Positions 1 through 5,451 of a stretch of DNA of 11,665 bases are shown one piece after another; position 1 is the first letter of the stretch, and each line of letters begins with the position of its first letter. The notes beneath the pieces are model-generated. The model was not told where the DNA came from. It made no database searches and saw only the letters and a list, made by a program, of their open reading frames with translations. Position numbers and translations under genes: made by a program. Source of the stretch: an uncultured Clostridia bacterium (GTDB lineage Bacteria > Bacillota_A > Clostridia > TANB77 > CAG-508); NCBI GenBank assembly GCA_944390995.1, contig CALXSA010000042.1:1-11665 (forward strand). The letters are read 5' to 3'.

Positions 1-274
1 CAAAAATCCTATTAAATTCATGAAGTAATTTTCTTCTCCAAACAGGTTAATTTTCCCCTCTAAAGTAGTTGTAATTAGCAAATAAACTACAGAAACTAGG
101 AAACCTGCTATTACAGCCAAGCCTCCGAAGCCTTGGCATTGGTTTTTTATTTACTCTTCTATCATTTGGTATATCTATTGCTCCAACTTTTTTCGCCAAT
201 CTCATTGTGTGTGGTGTAACCACAAATGCAGTAATAAAGGCAAGCAAGAAAGCAATTACTATATCTCCCCACAT
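1..274 (-). pseudogene. TagO/WecA-family undecaprenyl-phosphate sugar-1-phosphate transferase, N-terminal part, apparent frameshift
   Basis: The family transfers a sugar-1-phosphate from a UDP-sugar to undecaprenyl phosphate in the membrane, the first step of teichoic acid or other glycopolymer synthesis. The start shows a hydrophobic segment, then TPHTMRLAKKVGAIDIPNDR and KKPMPRL, which match the first cytoplasmic loop of TagO/WecA. The family continues with GGLA; here the frame breaks after PMPRL. Ignoring one base (g at 127) restores GGLAVIAGFLVSVVYLLI and an open frame to the window edge. The gene therefore has a 1-base insertion, either a real mutation or a sequence error. I chose the ATG at 272-274 because an AAAGG lies 10 bases before it; an in-frame ATG at 290-292 has no such site. 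The gene continues beyond the window. It lies 89 bases after rpiA on the same strand and may be cotranscribed with it. Confidence 0.8.
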
Positions 275-311
275 AATTATCGTACCTTTCATTAATGTTT
301 ATGTAACTTAC

Positions 312-332
312 TACAGCATTTATATTGCTGTA
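312..332. repeat. Small inverted repeat between rpiA and the TagO-like gene
   Basis: TACAGCA and TGCTGTA form a perfect 7-bp inverted repeat around a 7-base AT-rich loop, in the 89-base gap. Neither side has a long T run, so it is a poor intrinsic terminator. It could be a weak attenuator or a chance palindrome. Confidence 0.35.
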
Positions 333-363
333 TTTGATTTCATCTTGCTGTCACATATATTTT

Positions 364-1053
364 TCATTTAATTACTTCTACATTATAATCAATAAATAGT
401 CCACTTTCAATAACACCAGTTATTGATTTAATCTGTTTTTCAAGCTCTTTAGTTATATTTTCAAACCTCACATCTAGTATAACATTTCCATTCTCAGTTA
501 TAACAGGTCCATCCTTGCCCTTAGCCTCTCTCAAAGAAATATCATTTCCACCTAGCTTTCCAAGCTCTTGTTTAACAAAATTTACGCTATTAGGAAAACA
601 CTCTACTGGAACTTTGAATTTGCTTCCAAGCTTAGATACCTCTTTGCTTTTATCTATTAAAATATACGTAATCGGAGAATTTACAATATTTAACTTTTCC
701 TTAAACATCGCGCCTCCCCTACCTTTAATAAGCCAATTGTTGCCATCAACTTCATCTGCTCCATCAAAGCACCAGTCCGGTTTAGCTTCAAGCAAATTTG
801 TTGTTGGTATTTCTAAATATCCACATAGCATGTTTATCTCAAAAGATGTTGGAATTGCTTTTATTTTTATATCTTCCTTCTTAATTTTTTCCGCTATTGC
901 AATAGTAGCTAAGTACGATGTAGAGCCAGAGCCAAACCCAATAACTTGTCCATCTTCTACTTTTTCTGCAATTCTTTCCGCCAATTTCTTTTTCTCCTCT
1001 ATATTAGAAATTTCCGGTTCTAATTTATTTAAAATATCTTCATTCCACTTCAT
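364..1053 (-). CDS. rpiA: Ribose-5-phosphate isomerase A
   Basis: The enzyme interconverts ribulose 5-phosphate and ribose 5-phosphate in the cytoplasm, in the non-oxidative pentose phosphate pathway. The 229-residue product has the usual RpiA length. It shows the phosphate-binding GFGSGST (39-45), the catalytic DGADEVD (97-103; family DGADEID), KGRGGA (110-115; family KGGGGA) followed by the EK pair at 119-120 that holds the catalytic Glu, then IDKSKEVSKLG, KVPVE, ITENGNVILDV and the C-terminal ITGVIESGLF. I chose the ATG at 1051-1053 because GGAGG lies 6 bases upstream. An in-frame ATG nine codons earlier, at 1078-1080, overlaps the -10 element and lacks a ribosome site. A promoter lies just upstream. 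The gene is divergent from gpr. The only unusual point is Arg in place of one Gly in the glycine loop. Confidence 0.96.
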   Translation of the reverse strand: MKWNEDILNKLEPEISNIEEKKKLAERIAEKVEDGQVIGFGSGSTSYLATIAIAEKIKKEDIKIKAIPTSFEINMLCGYLEIPTTNLLEAKPDWCFDGADEVDGNNWLIKGRGGAMFKEKLNIVNSPITYILIDKSKEVSKLGSKFKVPVECFPNSVNFVKQELGKLGGNDISLREAKGKDGPVITENGNVILDVRFENITKELEKQIKSITGVIESGLFIDYNVEVIK

Positions 1054-1078
1054 ATGTAACCTCCATTTTTCCTTAGTC

Positions 1079-1107
1079 ATTATATCATTATATTTGCCGT
1101 TCGTAAA
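1079..1107 (-). promoter_or_regulatory. Sigma-A-type promoter of rpiA
   Basis: On the minus strand TTTACG (1102-1107), a 17-base spacer and a perfect TATAAT (1079-1084) precede the rpiA ribosome site by about 10 bases. A second TATAAT overlaps at 1087-1092 but has no fitting -35. The predicted leader is only about 20 bases. Confidence 0.6.
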
Positions 1108-1120
1108 CCTTTTATTTGTA

Positions 1121-1161
1121 AAAAAACTGTTTTTGGGGACGGAGGAGAAAAACAGTTTTTT
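1121..1161. repeat. 41-bp perfect palindromic hairpin with a GGGGACGG-containing loop
   Basis: AAAAAACTGTTTTT (1121-1134) and AAAAACAGTTTTTT (1148-1161) are perfect 14-bp complementary arms around the 13-base loop GGGGACGGAGGAG. It lies between the divergent rpiA and gpr promoters, where no transcript needs to end, so it looks more like a small palindromic or REP/MITE-like repeat than a terminator. From memory, GGGGACGG words occur in dispersed repeats of Clostridia that accompany REP-associated (Y1) transposases. That link is an inference; no such transposase is in the window. Confidence 0.6.
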
Positions 1162-1168
1162 AAATTAT

Positions 1169-1212
1169 GTATAAAATTTAAAATTATTCAAACAATATTA
1201 CAAATATTGTTT
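1169..1212 (+). promoter_or_regulatory. gpr upstream region: 23-bp palindrome and weak sigma-G-like elements
   Basis: AAACAATATT (1190-1199) and AATATTGTTT (1203-1212) form a perfect 10-bp inverted repeat with a 3-base centre, ending 4 bases before the gpr ribosome site. It may be an operator or a small leader hairpin. A GTATA at 1169 and CAATATT at 1193 resemble sigma-G -35/-10 elements, as expected for gpr, but the spacing of 19 is long and the -10 match is partial. Confidence 0.35.
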
Positions 1213-1223
1213 TCGTAGGAGGT

Positions 1224-2180
1224 ATGTTGAAGTTGGAAAATAATTATAATTTTAGGACTGATTTGGCTTCAGAGAGAAAAGACTTATATAGGAAGGCTAA
1301 CAATCTGAAGGAAGAAATTGATGGAATCGAAACCGAGGAGGAAAAAGTAAACGACAATATTAATATTTCTCGTGTAAAGGTTACAAACGAAAATGGAAAA
1401 AACGCTATTGGAAAACCTATTGGCAATTATATTACAATTGATTTTAAAAGTTTGAAAATTGCAGGCAATAATGAAATTCAAGCAGCTTCTGAGGTTTTAA
1501 CAAAAGAGCTAAAAGAATTGCTACAAAAGCACGTAGAACCACAAGACCCTATTTTAGTTGTTGGCTTGGGTAATATTTATGTAACACCAGATGCTTTGGG
1601 GCCAAAAGTAATTAATGAAGTTGATGTAACAAGACATCTTTTAGAATACATGCCAGAAGTAATGGATAAAAGCACTAGAGAAGTTAGCGCCGTGTCTCCC
1701 GGCGTTCTTGGAACTACAGGAATAGAAACTGTCGAAATTCTCAAGGGAATTGTTGATAATGTAAAACCGAAATTGGTTATTGTTATTGATGCTTTGGCTT
1801 CAAGAAGCATCGAGAGAATCAGTAGCTCTGTTCAACTAGCAGATACGGGTATCGTTCCAGGTGCAGGCGTAGGCAATGCAAGAAAAGAAGTAACTCAGGA
1901 GAGTCTGGGCATTCCTGTAATAGCTCTTGGAATTCCTACAGTTGTAGAGGCTGCAACAATTGCAGCAGACAGCTTAACTCTATTTATTCAAAAGGTTCAA
2001 GAGCAAGGCGAGTCTAATGATTTCCTTAATAAATTACAAGAAGATGACAAGTATAATATTATAAAGGAGATTTTGGCTCCAGAAGAATATAATTTTATAG
2101 TTACTCCTAAAGAAATTGATGCATTAATTGAGAAAATGAAAGATGTCGTTGCTCGTGGAATAAATTTCGCTATAAATTAG
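1224..2180 (+). CDS. gpr: Germination protease GPR (spore protease, peptidase family A25)
   Basis: GPR is made as an inactive zymogen in the forespore and degrades small acid-soluble spore proteins at germination. The open frame has up to 318 residues. Near the N-terminus is the conserved FRTDLASE segment at 10-17, close to where the propeptide is removed. Two conserved aspartates, in TPDALGP (Asp123) and VIDALASR (Asp189), correspond to the Bacillus megaterium active-site pair Asp127 and Asp193 with the same spacing. VVGLGN, SPGVLGTTG, DTGIVPGAGVGNAR and LGIPTVVEA are also typical. The start is uncertain: AGGAGG ends at 1222, only one base before the ATG at 1224, which is too close. In-frame TTG codons at 1227 and 1233 lie 4 and 10 bases away, and the latter fits better. 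The gene implies a spore-forming host. It stands alone, divergent from rpiA. Confidence 0.96.
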   Translation: MLKLENNYNFRTDLASERKDLYRKANNLKEEIDGIETEEEKVNDNINISRVKVTNENGKNAIGKPIGNYITIDFKSLKIAGNNEIQAASEVLTKELKELLQKHVEPQDPILVVGLGNIYVTPDALGPKVINEVDVTRHLLEYMPEVMDKSTREVSAVSPGVLGTTGIETVEILKGIVDNVKPKLVIVIDALASRSIERISSSVQLADTGIVPGAGVGNARKEVTQESLGIPVIALGIPTVVEAATIAADSLTLFIQKVQEQGESNDFLNKLQEDDKYNIIKEILAPEEYNFIVTPKEIDALIEKMKDVVARGINFAIN

Positions 2181-2207
2181 GCTTCCATAAATATTATTTT
2201 TGCGCAC

Positions 2208-2236
2208 TTGAATTATATTTGTTTTTTTGTTACAAT
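2208..2236 (+). promoter_or_regulatory. Sigma-A-type promoter of the LCP gene
   Basis: TTGAAT (2208-2213), a 17-base T-rich spacer and TACAAT (2231-2236) form a good vegetative promoter in the 105-base gap after gpr. The expected start is near 2243, giving a leader of about 43 bases with a GGATGTGAG ribosome site before the ATG at 2286. No terminator for gpr is evident in the gap. Confidence 0.7.
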
Positions 2237-2285
2237 TTGTAGTGTAAAATTTTTTATATATTAATATGAATGGATGTGAGCAAAA

Positions 2286-3287
2286 ATGGAGTTAAATTTT
2301 AAAAATACTATTTATTCTGAAAAAGGCGGTTTTTTGAAAGGGCTAGGCATATTCTTTTTAGTTATAATAATTATATTAGCCATTTTGCTTGGTTCTGGCT
2401 ATGCATACATTTCGTACAAGCTAGGTGGGTTAAATCATATTGACTTCGATAAAAGCCTTGTTGCAGTGAATTCTGGTGTTGCAGAGAATTTAGATGGTTA
2501 CCGAAACATTGCTCTTTTTGGTTTAGATACTAGAGATGATAGCTTTAACAATTCAAGGAGCGATTCAATTATTATTGTAAGTATTAATCAGGAAACAAAA
2601 GACGTTAATTTGACCTCAATTTATAGAGATACTTATGTAGATATAGACGGGTATGGGTTGGACAAGATTACACACGCATATGCTTATGGCGGACCTGAAC
2701 TTGCTCTTAGCACAATAAATCGAAATTTGGACTTGAACATTACTGAGTTTGTTACTGTTAATTTTGAAACTGTTAAAATTGTTGTGGATACTTTGGGAGG
2801 TATTGAATTAACACTTTCTGATGCTGAAGCTGAACAAATTGGCTTATCTTCTGGAGGCACATATACTTTAGATGGTGACCAAGCTTTGGCTTATGCTAGA
2901 ATTAGAAAAATTGACTCAGACTACCAAAGAGCCGAAAGGATTAGGACAGTGCTTGACGCCGTATTCAGCGAGGTAAAAACAATGGGAGTTTCTGAATTAT
3001 TAGATTTTGTTGATGTAGTATTGCCTCACATTTCTACTAACATGTCAAACAACGAAATTATTGCAATGGCTCCATCAGCATTATCTTTCAACATATCAGA
3101 AAGTTCTGGCTGGCCATATGATGTTCAAGGTTATTCTTCAGATGCATGGTATGGTGTACCTGTTACATTAGAATCAAACGTAAGCCAGCTTCATGAGGAC
3201 TTATTTGGCGAAACTAATTATACTCCATCTCAAACTGTTCAAGAAATAAGCGATGATATTATTAATAGAACAGGTTACAGTGGATAA
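2286..3287 (+). CDS. LytR-CpsA-Psr (LCP) family cell-wall glycopolymer ligase
   Basis: LCP proteins sit in the cytoplasmic membrane and transfer lipid-linked glycopolymers such as teichoic acids to peptidoglycan outside the cell. The 333-residue product has a short cytoplasmic head, one membrane segment (about 18-43) and an extracellular LCP domain (about 73-270). Conserved features are NIALFGLDTRDD, SRSDSIIIVSIN (Arg91, Asp93), LTSIYRDTYVDI (Arg114, Asp115), KITHAYAYGG, VTVNFE, VDTLGGIELTL, LDGDQALAYAR and the downstream QRAERIR. These arginines and aspartates bind the polyprenyl pyrophosphate and metal in characterised members. A short C-terminal tail (about 275-333) has no recognised domain. 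The gene is monocistronic, with its own promoter and a strong terminator. A TagO-like enzyme at the left edge could make the lipid-linked substrate, but the pairing is inferred. The exact subfamily (TagU, LytR, Psr) cannot be told. Confidence 0.95.
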   Translation: MELNFKNTIYSEKGGFLKGLGIFFLVIIIILAILLGSGYAYISYKLGGLNHIDFDKSLVAVNSGVAENLDGYRNIALFGLDTRDDSFNNSRSDSIIIVSINQETKDVNLTSIYRDTYVDIDGYGLDKITHAYAYGGPELALSTINRNLDLNITEFVTVNFETVKIVVDTLGGIELTLSDAEAEQIGLSSGGTYTLDGDQALAYARIRKIDSDYQRAERIRTVLDAVFSEVKTMGVSELLDFVDVVLPHISTNMSNNEIIAMAPSALSFNISESSGWPYDVQGYSSDAWYGVPVTLESNVSQLHEDLFGETNYTPSQTVQEISDDIINRTGYSG

Positions 3288-3328
3288 AATTTTTATAATT
3301 ACAGATATACAATTTCCTATGATTAAAG

Positions 3329-3357
3329 AAAGGCAGCCCTAAGATAGGGCTGCCTTT
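3329..3357. terminator. Bidirectional intrinsic terminator between LCP gene and orphan gene
   Basis: AAAGGCAGCCCTA and TAGGGCTGCCTTT are perfect 13-bp arms around a 3-base AGA loop. The GC-rich core and flanking A/T ends serve both strands: plus for the LCP gene (stop at 3287) and minus for the small gene (stop at 3375). The minus side has the better T-rich tail (TTTCTTTAAT). Confidence 0.9.
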
Positions 3358-3374
3358 GAATTGGATGCTAAAAC

Positions 3375-3704
3375 TTACAGCTCAGAGTACGCATAAATTG
3401 CGTCCTCTTCCCCATTGACTTTGATGAACTCGCCCTTCTCGTTTCCAAGGGCATAAATCTGTCGGTACTGTTCATGGAAAACCACCATGAACTCCTTATC
3501 TTTCAGTTCGCCCATATAGCGAACTCCTGCCCAATCAAGCAGGGTGACAAGTTTCTTTCTGCCAATCACAGTATCAGCAGAAAAGACAGGTTCTTCTTCA
3601 GTTTCTTTAAACTGAATCTTGCAGAGTTGTTCTCTACTGCCTCCTTTTGCTTTAACAGCCTCGAAAATGGTGTAGTTCTCGACTGTCATTTGCATCCGCT
3701 TCAT
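3375..3704 (-). CDS. Small orphan protein of unknown function, 109 residues, atypical base composition
   Basis: I do not recognise this protein. It begins MKRMQMTVENYTIFEAVKAK and ends AIYAYSEL. It is soluble-looking, with no signal peptide, membrane segment or obvious metal motif, one Cys, and many charged residues including an acidic ETEEE stretch near 34-38. The pattern (VIGRKKLVTLLDW, EFMVVFHE, YRQIYALG, EFIKVNGEEDAIYAY) suggests a compact alpha/beta fold. I chose the ATG at 3702-3704: AAGGAGG lies 8 bases before it, and an earlier in-frame TTG at 3720-3722 is upstream of that ribosome site. By hand count the gene is about 44% G+C, against about 30% for its neighbours, with CTG, CTC, GTC and CGC codons that are rare around it. 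It has its own promoter and terminator, so it looks like a recently acquired single-gene unit. Function unknown. Confidence 0.8.
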   Translation of the reverse strand: MKRMQMTVENYTIFEAVKAKGGSREQLCKIQFKETEEEPVFSADTVIGRKKLVTLLDWAGVRYMGELKDKEFMVVFHEQYRQIYALGNEKGEFIKVNGEEDAIYAYSEL

Positions 3705-3731
3705 GATTTTTTCCTCCTTCAATTTGTTTTG

Positions 3732-3771
3732 TAATCTCTTAAATGCTGCTAGAGGAATAATAAAGAGATTA
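3732..3771 (-). other. Inverted repeat in the leader of the orphan gene
   Basis: TAATCTCTT (3732-3740) and AAGAGATTA (3763-3771) are perfect 9-bp arms around a 22-base loop. They would form near the very 5' end of the predicted transcript, about 28 bases before the start codon. A shorter GAGA/TCTC pairing involving the same bases is also possible, so two mutually exclusive folds can be drawn. It could be an operator or a leader structure. Confidence 0.4.
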
Positions 3772-3779
3772 TGTCTCTA

Positions 3780-3808
3780 ATTATAACACAGTTTTTGGGG
3801 AATAGCAA
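3780..3808 (-). promoter_or_regulatory. Near-consensus sigma-A promoter of the orphan gene
   Basis: On the minus strand TTGCTA (3803-3808), exactly 17 bases, and TATAAT (3780-3785). The predicted start is near 3773, about 70 bases before the ATG. It lies right behind the holA stop codon, so the gene has its own expression. Confidence 0.78.
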
Positions 3809-3822
3809 TGATTTTATTTAAC

Positions 3823-4806
3823 TTATGAGCAATACCTGCAAAGTATTGCCTCTAGCCCCACATTAATATCAATTAACCCGACTTTGTAATTTGCATCAAG
3901 GTTTATAAATTCCTCTAGGATTTGCTCAATTTCATTTTGTGAAAAATAACTAGCCTGCATCTTATACTTTGATGTCAAGAACAATTGGTTTGGCTTTAAT
4001 TTCATAGAAGTTGCCAAATCTTTTCTGTATTTTTCTGCTATTTTAACTATATATAACTTTTTAAAATGATTGTATAGTGTTATAAGTATTTTCTGTATGG
4101 GCTCTTTTTCATAAATTAGATTGTTCAACACTTCAATCGCTTTTCTAGTATCTCTTTTTCCCAAATTATCAGTCAAATCAAATATTATACTATCCATCTG
4201 CTTAATTGCTAATAGTTCAATTTCTTTTCTAGTAATAACTCCGTCTTTTCCAACATACTCAATCAGTTTTCTAATTTCATTAATTAAGTCTTGCATATTA
4301 GTTCCACATGTCTCCACAAAATATCTCGCTGTACCACTATCTATTTTTACTTTATATGCATTACATATTTTTTGGATGTTTGAAATTAGTTCTGGAAGTT
4401 TTAGTAATGGAAACGACAGAACTTCCCCATTTTTTTCTATTGCCTTATATAGACTATTTTTCTCGGCCGTTTCCTCAATGAAAATCAACTCTACTGCATC
4501 ATTTATCAGTTCTATATTTTCATTTATATAGTCTGCTATTTTTTCAATTAATTTATTCTGTGCAAGTTCTTGACCTTTTGCAGTTTTCTTTTCTTTTTTA
4601 AACAAGCCAGAATTTCTTGCCACGATTAATTTCTTAGAAAAGCCAAAAGCTGGGGTTTCTATATCGTCAATCAGCTCATTCACATTACTCTCATCAATTT
4701 GTATAAAGTTAATTCCTTTTACTAATTCCCCAAACTCTTTTTTAATTTTCTTTAGCCTTGTCTCTAATAAATACGTTTCCTCTCCATACAATAATTTAAC
4801 TGACAT
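3823..4806 (-). CDS. holA: DNA polymerase III, delta subunit
   Basis: HolA opens the beta sliding clamp within the clamp-loader complex of the chromosomal replicase. The 327-residue product has the usual length (about 330-345). It starts MSVKLLYGEETYLLE, the hallmark opening of the family (LLYGEEefLi), followed by an alpha/beta domain with PAFGFSKKLIVARNSGLF, VELIFIEE, KLPELISNIQKICN and the CGTNMQDLINEIRKLIEYVG segment. A helical collar domain fills about residues 205-327 (IFDLTDNLGKRDTRKAIEVL, LITLYNHFKKLYIVK). No Walker A is expected for delta. The start has GAGGAGG 4 bases upstream. It follows ruvC by 66 bases and probably shares its transcript. A 7-bp hairpin (3829-3835 with 3843-3849) lies in its last codons but has no T tract, and I see no terminator before the next promoter at 3808. 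Confidence 0.93.
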   Translation of the reverse strand: MSVKLLYGEETYLLETRLKKIKKEFGELVKGINFIQIDESNVNELIDDIETPAFGFSKKLIVARNSGLFKKEKKTAKGQELAQNKLIEKIADYINENIELINDAVELIFIEETAEKNSLYKAIEKNGEVLSFPLLKLPELISNIQKICNAYKVKIDSGTARYFVETCGTNMQDLINEIRKLIEYVGKDGVITRKEIELLAIKQMDSIIFDLTDNLGKRDTRKAIEVLNNLIYEKEPIQKILITLYNHFKKLYIVKIAEKYRKDLATSMKLKPNQLFLTSKYKMQASYFSQNEIEQILEEFINLDANYKVGLIDINVGLEAILCRYCS

Positions 4807-4830
4807 ACTACCTCCTCAAGCTTCCTTAAC

Positions 4831-4873
4831 GTCCAACTTGTGGACAAAAAGGAGTGTTTCTAACTTGCAAGTT
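4831..4873 (-). other. ruvC-holA intergenic region: repeat-like motif and palindromes
   Basis: The 66-base gap contains GTCCA/TGGAC (4831-4835 with 4841-4845, loop 5) and a perfect 12-bp palindrome AACTTGCAAGTT (4862-4873) that runs into the ruvC stop codon. On the minus strand TTGGACGTTAAGGAAGC precedes the holA ribosome site. The same words, with one gap, occur at the end of yvcK (TTGGACGTTAGCGGAAGC). No T tract makes it a terminator. Confidence 0.45.
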
Positions 4874-5358
4874 TAAAGTTTGACCGCGAATTTTGATGAG
4901 TGCGCATGGCATATTGCTGCTGCCATGCTATCTGTTGTATCATCCAATTTTGGTAATTTCTCAACTCCAAGTATCGTTTTTACCATCTTTTGTACTTGTA
5001 TTTTATCTGCTCTACCATATCCTACTACAGCTTGTTTTATCTGTAATGGAGTATATTCATATGTGGGTATATTTTTTCTGCATCCTACTACTAATATTAC
5101 TCCCCTTGCCTGTGCAACATTTATCGCAGTTTTGGCATTGTTGTTGAAAAATAATTCTTCCACAGATATTGCATCTGGTTTATAGTTATCTATTATTTCT
5201 TCTAGGTCATTATTAAGTTTTAAAAGCCTTGTCGGAAAAGATTCTCCAGCTTTTGTTAATACTGCACCTGAAGTTATTAATTGAAACTTATTTCCTATAT
5301 AATCAATCACACTATATCCCGTTATTGCAAAGCCTGGGTCAATTCCTAAAATTCTCAT
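4873..5358 (-). CDS. ruvC: Crossover junction endodeoxyribonuclease RuvC
   Basis: RuvC is the Holliday junction resolvase that acts with RuvAB in recombinational repair. The 161-residue product has the family length and all four acidic catalytic residues: Asp7 in MRILGIDPG, Glu67 in SVEELFF, and Asp140/Asp143 in DTTD followed by SMAAAICHAH. FNNNAKTAINVAQARGVI and YTPLQIKQAVVGYGRADKIQV are also typical. I prefer the ATG at 5356-5358 because the family begins MRILGIDPG. An in-frame ATG four codons earlier (5368-5370) is possible, but GGG is only one base before it. The gene lies between the debranching enzyme gene (93 bases upstream) and holA. ruvA and ruvB, often adjacent in Firmicutes, are absent here. 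Confidence 0.95.
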   Translation of the reverse strand: MRILGIDPGFAITGYSVIDYIGNKFQLITSGAVLTKAGESFPTRLLKLNNDLEEIIDNYKPDAISVEELFFNNNAKTAINVAQARGVILVVGCRKNIPTYEYTPLQIKQAVVGYGRADKIQVQKMVKTILGVEKLPKLDDTTDSMAAAICHAHSSKFAVKL

Positions 5359-5451
5359 TTTTATTCTCATTCCCTTTCTGGTTCACAATCACTGGTTGGA
5401 AAAGAATGACAATTTTGGCTGTACCAAATTTCATTCTCTCCCGACCTAATT

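Noticed and set aside
515..1174. Long plus-strand open frame (about 219 codons) opposite rpiA
   Set aside because: It is antisense to a clear rpiA gene, its product has no family resemblance, and it lacks a ribosome site; it is a by-product of AT-biased codons on the other strand.
3789..3802. CAGTTTTTGGGGA resembling part of the 1121-1161 palindrome
   Set aside because: The match covers only about a dozen low-complexity bases, lacks the second arm, and is part of the orphan gene promoter spacer.
3829..3849. Hairpin GCAATAC/GTATTGC at the end of holA as a terminator
   Set aside because: It is inside the coding region with no T tract behind it; only a modest 7-bp stem.
5371..5451. Possible ruvC promoter (TTGTCA with a weak ATTGTG 17 bases on)
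   Set aside because: The -10 is too poor, and the gene can be read from the debranching enzyme transcript.
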